NCBI RefSeq assembly: GCF_030680395.1
Contig: NZ_JAUXVR010000006.1
Span: 223,927-287,926 of the forward strand
Direction: 5' to 3'
Length of the DNA stretch: 64,000 nt
Source of the DNA: Methylobacter sp.
GTDB lineage: Bacteria; Pseudomonadota; Gammaproteobacteria; Methylococcales; Methylomonadaceae
Shown: in pieces, positions 19,210 through 28,096 of the stretch
How positions within the stretch are numbered: the stretch's first letter is position 1
Layout of the letters: every line of letters starts with the position of its first letter
The notes under the pieces: generated by a model
What the model was told of the DNA's origin: nothing
What the model saw: only the letters and a program-made list of their open reading frames with translations
The model's database searches: none
Made by a program: the position numbers and the translations under genes

Positions 19210-21207
19210 TTAGCCGGGCAATACATCAAGCATCAATTCTTTCATCTTCAAGCCCTCTCTTTGTATGAGTTGCTGATAAATAATGGCGTAAGAAAGCACC
19301 GAAGTTACATACTTTCTGGTTTCTTTAAATGGGATGGTTTCTATCCAGATATCTGCAGGCATGGACGTAACATTCGGCAACCATTTTGCTACCCGTCCGG
19401 ATCCCGCATTATAAGCGGCAATTGCCAAGGCAAAGTGCCCATGAAACTGTTTTAGCAGTTGTTTATAATAAAAAGCGCCGTACCGGACATTAACATCAGG
19501 ATTAAACAGACTGTTGTCCGACTGCCATTTTTCCTTCAAATCGCGGGCTATCTGCATCCCTGTTCGGGGCATAACCTGCATTAAGCCGCGCGCACCAACG
19601 GATGACTCGGCATTTTTATTGAAGATGCTTTCCTGCCGGATCAGACCAAAAACAATGGCCGGATCAAGATCCTGCAAATGGGCATTATTATGCACCTGAT
19701 TCGAATAATAAATAGGGAATCGCAACCCCAGATCATCCCAATAATCGGCTTTAACCAATGTAGTAATGGCAATTTGATCTTTGTGCCATTGCTGAGCCAA
19801 TTTGGCAGCGATCATGCGCCGCTCCTTACTCAGTTTTTTTACCGCATACCACCATTGCCGTTCGGCCTCCGCGTCCCTGTTCAGTAAATTAAGCTCCCGA
19901 ACCACTTTAAAATCGGTTTCATTGGCCAAGCTTTCGAGTTCATTTTCCGCCAGAAAAACCGGTTTATTGGAAAACTGATAAGGCTTATGAACATTATCGG
20001 CGGCCAGGAACCCGTAAAAGCTCCGGTCTTCGGCAAGTTTAGTGTAGACATCCTGCGCCTGCAAAGAGTTTCCGGTTTTATCCAGCGACCTGGCCAGCCA
20101 GTATTGCCATTTAGGCTCCTGCCGTTCCTGAGCCGTCAAACCCGCCAGCGCCTCGGCAACATGCTGCCAGTTTTGTTCAAGCAAAGCCGCCCTGACTTTC
20201 CATTCATTGATTTCCGCATCAACAACCGGCAATTGATTAAGTCGGTAATACGCACCTGGGTTTCGACTGTGCGCCAAGCCCATCGCGAGCTTGCGCTCCA
20301 GTTGCTGGGCAGCCTGATTATCTATCCGGAAAGCGTGTTTTTTATCATCCCAAAGTTGAATGGCCCTATTCAAATCAGATTTTGCCAATCGTCCTATGCC
20401 ATGAGCGAAAAGCCTCCCCATTTGCGGACTCAAAAAGCCGTTATTTTCGATCAGAGTCGGCTGTTGATGAATCCGCAACCATACATCGGCAACATCCTGA
20501 TCTTCGCTGCTCATCGAACGGCGCACGTATTCGGCCACCGATACATTATCTTTGCTCAAAGCAAGCTCAAATCGCTGCCAAATAAGTTCCGGCGTAAAGC
20601 CGGGCGACATCATTAATACCGACAATAGCGGATCGCATTCCTGCGGTAGCGAATCTCCGGTCACCCATAGTTGTTTGGCTGCATTTAATGCCTGCTGCTG
20701 ATTGCCTGTTTTATAGATTGCCAGATTGTACTGGCATTCAAGAGGCGTATTTTCGGTTGCTCTCGCCGCGCCTGTTCCCGGCAGGTTTGCGGCATACACA
20801 CCATCCCTGGCGATCGCCGAACCTGCTCCCGGCAGGTTTACGGCATACACACCATCCCTGGCGATATAATGCTGGAGAAAATCGTTCCAGCGCTCATTTT
20901 TAGCCAGGTAATCCAGCCATTTTGTTCTCAATAATCCGGCATAACGGGTCGATTTATAGGCCGCTAAAAAAGACAGAACTTGATCGGTTTGCTGTAAATT
21001 ATCTTTCAGCCACTGGTATTGCAAATAAGGATATAAAGGGTAATCGATCAAAGCAGCACTGGTGTACATAAATGCCGCATTATTGCCTTGAGCAAGCAAT
21101 TTTTCCGCCAGCAAAAAATCATTTCTTTGCTGGTCGAGCGTATTGCAAAGTACTACATCGGAAAAAAGAAGCGGATACAACAACACAATCCACGCCAGAC
21201 ATTTCAT
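19210..21207 (-). CDS. slt: soluble lytic murein transglycosylase Slt with internal repeat
   Basis: A periplasmic enzyme cleaving peptidoglycan to 1,6-anhydromuropeptides. A signal peptide (residues 1-21, MKCLAWIVLLYPLLFSDVVL) precedes a long alpha-superhelical U/L domain and a C-terminal SLT domain with the catalytic Glu in GLIRQESIFN and the family motif SSVGARGLMQVMP near residue 555. Between about residues 114 and 147 lie two copies of a 17-residue unit, IARDGVYAxNLPGxGxA, encoded by the palindromic repeat also found in shc. The insert replaces nothing obvious, leaves the catalytic domain intact and probably forms a loop in the superhelix. Confidence 0.93.
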   Translation of the reverse strand: MKCLAWIVLLYPLLFSDVVLCNTLDQQRNDFLLAEKLLAQGNNAAFMYTSAALIDYPLYPYLQYQWLKDNLQQTDQVLSFLAAYKSTRYAGLLRTKWLDYLAKNERWNDFLQHYIARDGVYAVNLPGAGSAIARDGVYAANLPGTGAARATENTPLECQYNLAIYKTGNQQQALNAAKQLWVTGDSLPQECDPLLSVLMMSPGFTPELIWQRFELALSKDNVSVAEYVRRSMSSEDQDVADVWLRIHQQPTLIENNGFLSPQMGRLFAHGIGRLAKSDLNRAIQLWDDKKHAFRIDNQAAQQLERKLAMGLAHSRNPGAYYRLNQLPVVDAEINEWKVRAALLEQNWQHVAEALAGLTAQERQEPKWQYWLARSLDKTGNSLQAQDVYTKLAEDRSFYGFLAADNVHKPYQFSNKPVFLAENELESLANETDFKVVRELNLLNRDAEAERQWWYAVKKLSKERRMIAAKLAQQWHKDQIAITTLVKADYWDDLGLRFPIYYSNQVHNNAHLQDLDPAIVFGLIRQESIFNKNAESSVGARGLMQVMPRTGMQIARDLKEKWQSDNSLFNPDVNVRYGAFYYKQLLKQFHGHFALAIAAYNAGSGRVAKWLPNVTSMPADIWIETIPFKETRKYVTSVLSYAIIYQQLIQREGLKMKELMLDVLPG
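20769..20865. repeat. dimeric 51-bp-period palindromic repeat, slt copy
   Basis: Units begin at 20791 and 20842, exactly 51 nt apart, each with the core CACACCATCCCTGGCGAT. Each core is preceded by a hairpin: CCTG-TTCCCGG-CAGG near 20771-20785 and AACCTGC-TCCCG-GCAGGTT at 20820-20838. Relative to slt the element is inverted compared with its orientation in shc, yet both copies stay open. The stem sequence differs from that in shc while base pairing is preserved. Confidence 0.88.
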
Positions 21208-21265
21208 ATTTCACTCACAGTAATATATTCCTAAAGATGTTTCAGACAGATATAATCAAGCGCTA

Positions 21266-23143
21266 ATGAAAACATCCCTATCAAATCCCGTGCAATCAAA
21301 ACAAGCGATCCAACCATATAGTTGGAGCACTATCTACCAAATTGCCTTAGAACACAAAAAAGAACTGATCATTTCTCATTTTATCGCTATTCTGGCAACC
21401 ATTGCCAGCGTTCCGGTACCGTTGCTGATGCCGTTGCTGGTCGATGAAGTGCTATTGCATAAACCCGGCATTATCATTCAAACCGTCAATCTGCTGTTCC
21501 CTGTCGCTTGGCAAATCCCGATTCTGTATATCGGCATTATTTTACTGATCAGCGTCGTCCTGCGCATTATTGCGATCATTTTCAACATCATTCAGTCCCG
21601 GCAATTTTCCTGCATTGCCAAGGATATTGTGTTCCGCATCCGTGCCAATCTGATTGGGCATTTGCAAAACATTTCAATGTCTGAATACGAGAGCCTCGGC
21701 ACCGGCACCGTAGTGACTCATCTGGTCAAAGACCTTGACACGATCGACACATTTATCGGCACTACCGTCAGCAAATTACTGGTATCCGGCCTGACTATTA
21801 TCGGCACTGCGGTCATTTTATTATGGATGCACTGGCAACTGGGTTTATTTATCCTGTTGCTAAATCCCGTGGTTATTTATTTCACCCGCGTGATCGGCTC
21901 TCGCGTTAAAGACCTAAAATCTCGGGAAAACTCCGCTTACGAAGTTTTCCAGCAATCCCTGACAGAAACCCTGGAAGCCATCCATCAAATACGCGCCAGC
22001 AATCGCGAAAAACATTATTGCCAGCAGCTGATTGAATCGGCCCGATCCGTTAAGGATTTTTCGACCGCTTTCGCCTGGAAAAGCGATGCAGCAACGCGCT
22101 TGAGTTTTCTGGTATTCCTGTTCGGCTTTGACGTATTCCGCGCCTGCGCGATGCTGATGGTGTTTTACTCAGATCTCAGCATCGGGCAAATGTTGGCGGT
22201 GTTCGGCTACCTCTGGTTTATGATGGCGCCGGTGCAGGAAATTCTGAGCATTCAATATGCCTTTTATGCCGCCAAAGCCGCATTAATCCGCATCAACCGG
22301 CTTAACGCCCTGAAACAGGAACCGCACTACCCTCACCTTGAAAACCCGTTTTTAAACAAAAAAACCGTTTCTTTACGCGTGGAAAACCTGCATTTCAGCT
22401 ACAGCGATGACCAATTCGCCGGAAGCGAATTGGCATTTACCCGCAGGGTGCCGGGCAGGACAGACCGGCATGAAAAAATACTCGACGGCATCCAGCTAAA
22501 AATCAAGGCTGGCGAAAAAGTTGCGCTGGTTGGCGCCAGCGGCGGCGGCAAATCGACCTTGATCCAAACATTGATCGGCCTTTATCCGCCCGACCACGGC
22601 CAGATTTATTTCGACGATGTCCCCATCGACCGCATCGGTCTCGAAGTAGTCAGGGAAAACGTCGTCACCGTGCTGCAACATCCCGTCCTCTTTAACGACA
22701 CCATCCGCGCCAACCTGACTTTGGGCAAACCGGCTACCGATGCCGTATTATGGAATGCACTGGCTATCGCGCAATTAAACGATGTCGTGCAGGATCTGGA
22801 CAAAGGATTGGACACCATCATCGGTCGGCTGGGCATGAGGCTTTCAGGCGGTCAGCGGCAACGCATGGCCATTGCCAGAATGATCGTCGCCGATCCCAAA
22901 GTGGTCATATTGGACGAAGCCACCTCGGCGCTGGACAGCGAAACAGAGCACAAACTGCATCAAGCGATGGCCGAATTTTTAAAAGGCCGCACCACTATCA
23001 TTATCGCCCATCGCCTGAGTGCCGTTAAACAGGCCGATCATGTTTATGTTTTTGAACAAGGTCAAATCTGCGAACATGGACAACATGAAACCCTACTCAG
23101 CCAAAACGGCCTTTATGCAAAACTTTATGGCGAGTATCAATAA
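21266..23143 (+). CDS. ABC exporter (fused permease and ATPase), MsbA-like
   Basis: A 625-residue half-transporter with six membrane helices in residues about 30-330 and a C-terminal nucleotide-binding domain. ATPase motifs are Walker A GASGGGKST, signature LSGGQRQRMAIARM, Walker B VVILDEATSAL and the H-loop IIAHRLS. Just before the Walker A strand, residues about 383-403 (SELAFTRRVPGRTDRH) form an insert absent from typical exporters, encoded by two hairpins (see the repeat at 22411). The substrate is not predictable; related half-transporters move lipids, peptides or drugs. It is divergent from slt with 58 bp between them, and a palindromic repeat follows the stop. Confidence 0.9.
   Translation: MKTSLSNPVQSKQAIQPYSWSTIYQIALEHKKELIISHFIAILATIASVPVPLLMPLLVDEVLLHKPGIIIQTVNLLFPVAWQIPILYIGIILLISVVLRIIAIIFNIIQSRQFSCIAKDIVFRIRANLIGHLQNISMSEYESLGTGTVVTHLVKDLDTIDTFIGTTVSKLLVSGLTIIGTAVILLWMHWQLGLFILLLNPVVIYFTRVIGSRVKDLKSRENSAYEVFQQSLTETLEAIHQIRASNREKHYCQQLIESARSVKDFSTAFAWKSDAATRLSFLVFLFGFDVFRACAMLMVFYSDLSIGQMLAVFGYLWFMMAPVQEILSIQYAFYAAKAALIRINRLNALKQEPHYPHLENPFLNKKTVSLRVENLHFSYSDDQFAGSELAFTRRVPGRTDRHEKILDGIQLKIKAGEKVALVGASGGGKSTLIQTLIGLYPPDHGQIYFDDVPIDRIGLEVVRENVVTVLQHPVLFNDTIRANLTLGKPATDAVLWNALAIAQLNDVVQDLDKGLDTIIGRLGMRLSGGQRQRMAIARMIVADPKVVILDEATSALDSETEHKLHQAMAEFLKGRTTIIIAHRLSAVKQADHVYVFEQGQICEHGQHETLLSQNGLYAKLYGEYQ
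22411..22474. repeat. palindrome-rich in-frame insert in ABC exporter gene
   Basis: CCAATTC (22411-22417) pairs with GAATTGG (22427-22433), and TGCCGG (22449-22454) pairs with CCGGCA near 22465-22470. The DNA between and around them encodes extra residues between FSYSDD and KILDGI, where this family normally has only a few residues. It is read as a short mobile palindromic element that has stayed in frame. Confidence 0.6.
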
Positions 23144-23146
23144 GAC

Positions 23147-23213
23147 AGGTGAAAGGCACAAGGCGGAAGGCAAAAACACGTTGCTCCGGCCTTGCGTCTT
23201 GTGCCTTTCACCT
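23147..23213. repeat. imperfect palindrome between ABC exporter and rnm
   Basis: A 25-nt arm at 23147-23171 (begins AGGTGAAAGGCACAAGGC) pairs with 23189-23213 with 23 of 25 matches around a 17-nt centre. It starts 4 nt after the exporter stop and ends 14 nt before the rnm start. It may terminate the exporter transcript. Similar GAAAGGC/GCCTTTC vocabulary appears in the element at 31865-31988. Confidence 0.75.
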
Positions 23214-23227
23214 TTAACCTAATATCT

Positions 23228-24064
23228 ATGACTGAAAATTACGACCTACACTGCCATTCTACCGCCTCCGACGGCGCATTATCGCCCACGGCAGTAGTGC
23301 AACGCGCCCATGCACACGGCGTTACTTCGCTGGCTTTAACCGATCATGATACGGTCGCAGGACTCAACGAAGCTCAAGCTGCCGCAGACACAGCAGGCAT
23401 TAAATTAATCCCCGGCATAGAGCTGTCAACCAGCTGGCAAAATAAATGTTTTCACATTGTCGGACTGGGTATTGATCCCGCCTATCCGCCGCTTGCCGAG
23501 GCCACCCGCAACCTGCAAACCATGCGCATCGAACGGGCCGAAAAAATCGCCGATAAGCTGGAGAAAAAACGCATTCCCGGCGCGCTGGAAGCCGTCAAAA
23601 AAGCCGCCGGAGAAGGCATGATCACCCGCACCCATTTCGCCGACTTCCTGCTTTCGCAATTTCATGTATCCACCCAACAGGAAGCTTTCGACCGCTATCT
23701 TGGCGCCGGAAAAGCCGCTTTTGTTGCTACAACCTGGTCTGACATGGAACTGGCGGTAAACTGGATTACGGGGTCCGGCGGCGTTGCAGTATTGGCGCAT
23801 CCTTTGCGCTACAAACTGACCGCCAGTTGGATAAAACGCCTGTTAGCCGCATTCAAGGAAGCCGGAGGCCAAGGCATAGAAGTCGTAACGGGCCGATATA
23901 ATAGCGATGAAATAAAAACGGTTGCCGGTTACGCAACACGCTTTGAGCTGGCCGGTTCAGTTGGTTCCGACTTTCACAATCCGGCCAATCAATGGGTGGA
24001 ATTAGGCAAGCTTGCGCCCTTGCCTGAGAGCATCAAGCCGGTATGGGAGCTGCTTGACAACTGA
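23228..24064 (+). CDS. rnm: PHP-domain 5'-3' exoribonuclease RNase AM
   Basis: A 278-residue PHP-family phosphoesterase of the YciV/TrpH group, which acts as a 5'-3' exonuclease on short RNAs and matures 23S rRNA 5' ends in E. coli. Metal motifs are DLHCHSTASDG at the N-terminus, LTDHDTVAG, an IELS Glu segment and GSDFHNP near the C-terminus. The start at ATG 23228 puts the PHP motif right at the N-terminus; an earlier ATG at 23192 lies inside the palindromic repeat and is unlikely. A second palindrome follows the gene. Confidence 0.88.
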   Translation: MTENYDLHCHSTASDGALSPTAVVQRAHAHGVTSLALTDHDTVAGLNEAQAAADTAGIKLIPGIELSTSWQNKCFHIVGLGIDPAYPPLAEATRNLQTMRIERAEKIADKLEKKRIPGALEAVKKAAGEGMITRTHFADFLLSQFHVSTQQEAFDRYLGAGKAAFVATTWSDMELAVNWITGSGGVAVLAHPLRYKLTASWIKRLLAAFKEAGGQGIEVVTGRYNSDEIKTVAGYATRFELAGSVGSDFHNPANQWVELGKLAPLPESIKPVWELLDN

Positions 24065-24082
24065 TGTGAGTAGTAATCTAAG

Positions 24083-24162
24083 AATTCACCACGAAGGCAC
24101 GAAGAGCACGAAGTTTTGCCGGATTTTCTTCGTGAACTTCGTGCCTTCGTGGTGAATTAATC
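24083..24162. repeat. CACGAAG-type palindromic repeat, copy 2
   Basis: A 31-nt arm at 24083-24113 (CACCACGAAGGCACGAAG core) pairs with 24128-24158 with 29 of 31 matches around a 14-nt centre. It lies between rnm and the YcgN-family gene. The right end matches copy 1 near 12886-12919 through GTGGTGAATTAATCA, so the two are members of one interspersed family. Confidence 0.85.
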
Positions 24163-24185
24163 AATCTTTTAACGAGCAATACCCT

Positions 24186-24614
24186 ATGAACTTTTGGGAA
24201 ACTAAAAAACTATCTGAAATGACCACCGAAGAATGGGAGTCATTATGCGATAACTGCGGCAAATGCTGCCTGCACAAACTGGAAGACGAAGACACCGGCG
24301 ACATCTATTTTACCAGCGTCGTCTGCAACCTGATCGATCTGGATACATGCCGCTGCACCCGTTATACCGAACGCACTAAGTTAGTTCCCGAATGTCTGGA
24401 CTTAAAACAACACGACTTTGCCGAATACAACTGGCTACCGGCAACCTGCGCTTACCGGTTATTAAGCGATGGAGAAGAACTTCCATCCTGGCATCCCCTG
24501 TTGTCAAAAAACCCAGAAAGCATCCAGGATGTAGGCGTTTCAATCAGCAGTTATGCAATGAAAGAGTCTGAAATCGATGATCTGGAAGACCACATTATCG
24601 AATGGCTGGAATAG
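24186..24614 (+). CDS. YcgN/UPF0260-family cysteine cluster protein
   Basis: A 142-residue protein of the UPF0260 group. Conserved cysteines are in LCDNCGKCCLHKLE, VVCNLIDLDTCRCTRY, VPECLDL and ATCAYRL, a pattern expected to bind a metal or Fe-S cluster; the biochemical role is unknown. The stop at 24612-24614 directly abuts the stop of the convergent flavin reductase-like gene at 24615, leaving no room for a terminator between them. Confidence 0.87.
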   Translation: MNFWETKKLSEMTTEEWESLCDNCGKCCLHKLEDEDTGDIYFTSVVCNLIDLDTCRCTRYTERTKLVPECLDLKQHDFAEYNWLPATCAYRLLSDGEELPSWHPLLSKNPESIQDVGVSISSYAMKESEIDDLEDHIIEWLE

Positions 24615-25151
24615 TTATTTCATCTTGGAAGGCAGATGGATCGTCTCGCCGGCAACCATGAATGCGCCTTCCCCCAGATGATGAATCGTCTGCGGATGTT
24701 CCTTCCGTGGGTCAATCCAGGCTTTAACAACCTCAAGGATAAAGAGGTTGTATTTGGCGACCATCTTCTCATCGACGACCCTGCATTCAAGATTGGCATA
24801 GCATTCATCAATAAGCGGCGCATTGATGCACAAGGCGGCCACTGGCGTTAGTCCAAACTCCTTGAATTTATCAACCGTTCGTCCTGAGCTGTTCCCGCAG
24901 TCCACTACCTTTTTCGACAGCTCCACCGTTGGAATGTTGATTACGCATTGCCTGGTTACTTTCAAACTATCGAATGTGAAGTTCCTGTTGCTGATTACAC
25001 AACCTACCAGCGGCGGCTCAAACTCCAGCATGGTATGCCACGATAGGGTCATGATATTCGCCCGCCCCTCTCTGGCAGTAGTGACCAATACAACCGGCCC
25101 CGGCTCAAGCAGACCGTAGACCTTGGACAGGGGAAAGGATTCTTTCGACAT
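24615..25151 (-). CDS. flavin reductase-like FMN-binding domain protein
   Basis: A 178-residue split-barrel flavoprotein. The N-terminal VYGLLEPGPVVLVTTAREGRANIMTLSW is the characteristic FMN-binding start of the flavin reductase-like family, and GCVISNRNFTFD continues the barrel. Such proteins reduce flavin for a partner oxygenase or act on small metabolites. No oxygenase is adjacent, so the substrate is open. It stands alone on the - strand. The 274 bp upstream hold no gene; a small hairpin CTAAC-ACCTG-GTTAG lies at about 25383-25397. Confidence 0.85.
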   Translation of the reverse strand: MSKESFPLSKVYGLLEPGPVVLVTTAREGRANIMTLSWHTMLEFEPPLVGCVISNRNFTFDSLKVTRQCVINIPTVELSKKVVDCGNSSGRTVDKFKEFGLTPVAALCINAPLIDECYANLECRVVDEKMVAKYNLFILEVVKAWIDPRKEHPQTIHHLGEGAFMVAGETIHLPSKMK

Positions 25152-25425
25152 ATCGGCACCTCTTATTTAGTGGTAAACGCTTTTTAAAGTGTTTGATTTG
25201 ACGAAAGCCTTCGTTCGCGATTGATGGGTCCCATACCTCATCAGCTCATCTTATCGCTGTTAATTTAAAATTATTCTAATTCCAACAGCAGTATAATTGG
25301 TACAAATACCTAGTGTTTAGGCGGGGATGAATGAGAGTTACAAAGTCTATCCTATCCAGCTCTATTTTCCATTGTTGATAAGCTAACACCTGGTTAGTTG
25401 AAATAGCGAGCCAGCGTTGTTGCAT

Positions 25426-26226
25426 TTAGATAGCTTCATTGATAAGCCTCAGCACAACGTCAATGTCCGTGGCTACTATCGCATGGTGGTTTTTATGATG
25501 CTCAATAACAATGCCGACAATTGAGGTTTGAGCTGGATCATTCGCTCCGTTCTCATCATGTAGCAACCACAATGGGGAGCCACTGATTCCTTTTGGCTCT
25601 GGGAACGCACGAATTTGACTATCCGGCCCAATGGTACGCTTTCGGTCAAAGCCTAGAACAATGTGGCTTTGCGGGCTGACATCAAGGTCAGCATACTTTG
25701 AGGATGGAACCGAGATGTTTCTATAGCTATAAACTTCGGTTACTACTTCTCTTGCAACTCGTTTAACGCAGCTCTTTGACTCGGGAAATCCGACGAGGAG
25801 ATATTGTTTGCCTTCGCGCGGCAACGCGTTTGGCAGAAGCACACCAATCGCCAAAGGATACTTCTCAACCTTTGGATAAGGAGGAAGACCTGGACCTTCG
25901 AGTTTGAGAACACCGACATCCAGACGGTCACCTTTCCTGTTTTTCCCTTCTGGTAATTTCGTAAGACGGAGACTGCCCGAAAGCTTTCGCTTGATGCACG
26001 GCTCAACGTAATAGAAGAGTTCATGACCTGCACTCAATTCATCGAAAACGTGAGCAGCCGATACAAGATATGAATTGGTGCCAGAGGAAAGCAGAAAACT
26101 ACTTCCAACGAGTCTCGGCTCACCACCAGAGGTTTCTGCAAATAACGGAAGGATGTGGTGCACCAAAACATTCGCTAGTCTTGTGATTACTTGCGATTCT
26201 GCCTCAAGAACATGGTCTGCCATCAA
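25426..26226 (-). CDS. cytoplasmic trypsin-like serine protease
   Basis: A 266-residue chymotrypsin-fold protease. A plausible triad is His in YLVSAAHVFDE (near residue 59), Asp in RLDVGVLKLEG (near residue 103) and Ser in KGISGSPLWLL (near residue 214). There is no signal peptide or membrane segment, so it probably acts in the cytoplasm, unlike DegP-type proteases, and it has no PDZ domain. The neighbours (flavin reductase, pga genes) give no functional link. Stand-alone cytoplasmic trypsin-like proteins of this kind are often accessory or defence-associated; that link is inference. Confidence 0.75.
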   Translation of the reverse strand: MMADHVLEAESQVITRLANVLVHHILPLFAETSGGEPRLVGSSFLLSSGTNSYLVSAAHVFDELSAGHELFYYVEPCIKRKLSGSLRLTKLPEGKNRKGDRLDVGVLKLEGPGLPPYPKVEKYPLAIGVLLPNALPREGKQYLLVGFPESKSCVKRVAREVVTEVYSYRNISVPSSKYADLDVSPQSHIVLGFDRKRTIGPDSQIRAFPEPKGISGSPLWLLHDENGANDPAQTSIVGIVIEHHKNHHAIVATDIDVVLRLINEAI

Positions 26227-26272
26227 TAACTGTCCCGAAATGAAACTTTGTTAATTGCTTAGGACTAACGAT

Positions 26273-26710
26273 CTACTGCGGATCAAGATGAACGATATGC
26301 CCATGATCGTCAAAGTAAACGGTAATCATTGGCACATTTCGGCACTGTTGCAATTCATCGGCTTTCACTTGATAAAACGCGCACAGCTCCGTGTCGTTAA
26401 CAATTTTATGTGCCTCCGGATGCATTACCCTGCTCCGGAATTTGCGATAGCTTATCCAGCATAACCAAAGCGCAACCATTACCAGCAAGGTTACAACGTA
26501 AATCTGCATCAGCTCCAGCAGGCTTTTGTAGCCGCCAAACCAGCGCATTTCGTTGATCATCTTTCTATCGCCCAGCACCCAACTGCTTAAAGGAACCAAT
26601 GGAATCAACAAATAAACCCACATCACCCAACAGACAGCCCAAACAAATACAGCGCCCATTCGTTTTTGCAAACTTTGTAACTGCGGAGCGTTAATAATGT
26701 ATTCTTTCAT
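26273..26710 (-). CDS. pgaD: PgaD-like poly-N-acetylglucosamine synthesis membrane protein
   Basis: A 145-residue protein with two membrane helices (residues about 17-42 and 70-92) and a basic juxtamembrane RKFRSR. Its size, topology and position right after pgaC fit PgaD, which binds PgaC and, with c-di-GMP, activates the synthase. The ATG overlaps the pgaC stop by 4 nt, so the two are coupled. Sequence conservation in PgaD is low, so the call rests mainly on context and topology. Confidence 0.8.
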   Translation of the reverse strand: MKEYIINAPQLQSLQKRMGAVFVWAVCWVMWVYLLIPLVPLSSWVLGDRKMINEMRWFGGYKSLLELMQIYVVTLLVMVALWLCWISYRKFRSRVMHPEAHKIVNDTELCAFYQVKADELQQCRNVPMITVYFDDHGHIVHLDPQ

Positions 26711-28035
26711 TTCTCGCGCAAGCCTCTGTCCACGGTGACCCAGATGGCGCGCTGTCCGCGCTTCTTTTTTATCGCCCGAATCGAGCCGACGATGGTAGTG
26801 CCGACGTTTATCAGCCAGTACACGATCGGATACCAGACCATCCAGTAATAATACCGAGCGACGCCGCCGGTACGGGATTCGTAATGTGAATCGATGAACA
26901 GGCTGACGCCGAACTGTATAAGACAGGTCAGGCTCAGCAACATGCTGGTCCAGTTGGGGCTAAGATCGTGCAACGATTCGCTGGTCGATTCGTTAAACAA
27001 TGCCACGGGTGCGTAAAGTACGTGCAGTAATATCAAAAACGCCCAGAAGATGCTGATCAGGCATTCGCCATATAACAGCCACATGCCGCGGGACGACCAG
27101 CGAAACAGGTCGCGAAAATAGCGCAATAACACTTCGGTTCCGCCCTGCGCCCAGCGTGATCGTTGTTTCCATAAGCCTTGCAGGGTTTCCGGCATCAACA
27201 CCCAGCACAAGGCGTTCGGTTCAAAATAGATCGACCAACCGGCCAGCTGTAACTTCCAGCTGATGTCGATGTCTTCGGTGACCATGTCGTTGCTCCAATA
27301 ACCCACATCGTGCAATGCGGATTTGCGAAATGCGGCAATAACGCCGGAGACGGTGAAGACCTGTCCGTAAGACCGTTGCGCCCGTTTGATCATGCCGACG
27401 ATGGCTGAAAATTCGCCAACCTGAATTCGTCCTAACAGTGTGGAGCGATTGCGGATACGCGGATTACCGGTGACCGCACCGAGACTTGGATTATCCAGAA
27501 AATGCCTTACCATCCAGGCGACAGCTTCGGGAGCCAACAACGCATCGCCGTCAATGCAAATCAGGATTTCGCTGTTGGCCAGCAATGCGGCCGTGCGCAA
27601 GCCCATCGCCTTGCCCTGATTGGTGTGCAAATTGACCACACGAAGCTGGTCATGCTGTTCGGCCAACTCTTGCAATATTTCCAGCGTGTTGTCCTTGCTG
27701 CCGTCATTAACGGCGATAATTTCGAATACGGGATATTTCTGGCGCAGCAAAATTTCCACGGTCTCACGAATATTGTCTGCTTCGTTATAACAGGGAACCA
27801 AAATGGAAACAGGCGGCTGTTCGGTTAATTCGGGCAGGTGTTCGGCGTTACCTTGCTGACGCCATTCATGACGAAAATAAAAAATAAGCGCGCCAAACAT
27901 CCAGATGTAGGCCATAAATAAAGGATAGTAATAAATGAATCCTTCAATGGAGCCATCCAGCGGTTCCCATACCAACATAAAATCATGCCATTGAGTCTGT
28001 AGTATTGCGCTGAAGTTCTGCAATGAAACATTCAT
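26707..28035 (-). CDS. pgaC: poly-beta-1,6-N-acetylglucosamine synthase PgaC
   Basis: A 442-residue processive family 2 glycosyltransferase in the inner membrane that polymerises UDP-GlcNAc into the PNAG biofilm polymer. Motifs are VNDGSKDNTLE, CIDGDALLAPEA (the DxD equivalent), MVTEDIDISWK (catalytic TED) and KQRSRWAQGG (the QxxRW equivalent). An N-terminal helix and about three C-terminal helices flank the catalytic domain. It overlaps pgaD. Activity is likely controlled by c-di-GMP made or degraded by proteins such as the GGDEF-EAL protein at 56155-58383. Confidence 0.94.
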   Translation of the reverse strand: MNVSLQNFSAILQTQWHDFMLVWEPLDGSIEGFIYYYPLFMAYIWMFGALIFYFRHEWRQQGNAEHLPELTEQPPVSILVPCYNEADNIRETVEILLRQKYPVFEIIAVNDGSKDNTLEILQELAEQHDQLRVVNLHTNQGKAMGLRTAALLANSEILICIDGDALLAPEAVAWMVRHFLDNPSLGAVTGNPRIRNRSTLLGRIQVGEFSAIVGMIKRAQRSYGQVFTVSGVIAAFRKSALHDVGYWSNDMVTEDIDISWKLQLAGWSIYFEPNALCWVLMPETLQGLWKQRSRWAQGGTEVLLRYFRDLFRWSSRGMWLLYGECLISIFWAFLILLHVLYAPVALFNESTSESLHDLSPNWTSMLLSLTCLIQFGVSLFIDSHYESRTGGVARYYYWMVWYPIVYWLINVGTTIVGSIRAIKKKRGQRAIWVTVDRGLREK

Positions 28036-28096
28036 GGTTTTTCAGGGCGCGCGACACTGCCCGCCCTACTCAGGTTGATTAAAACAAAATTCATGG

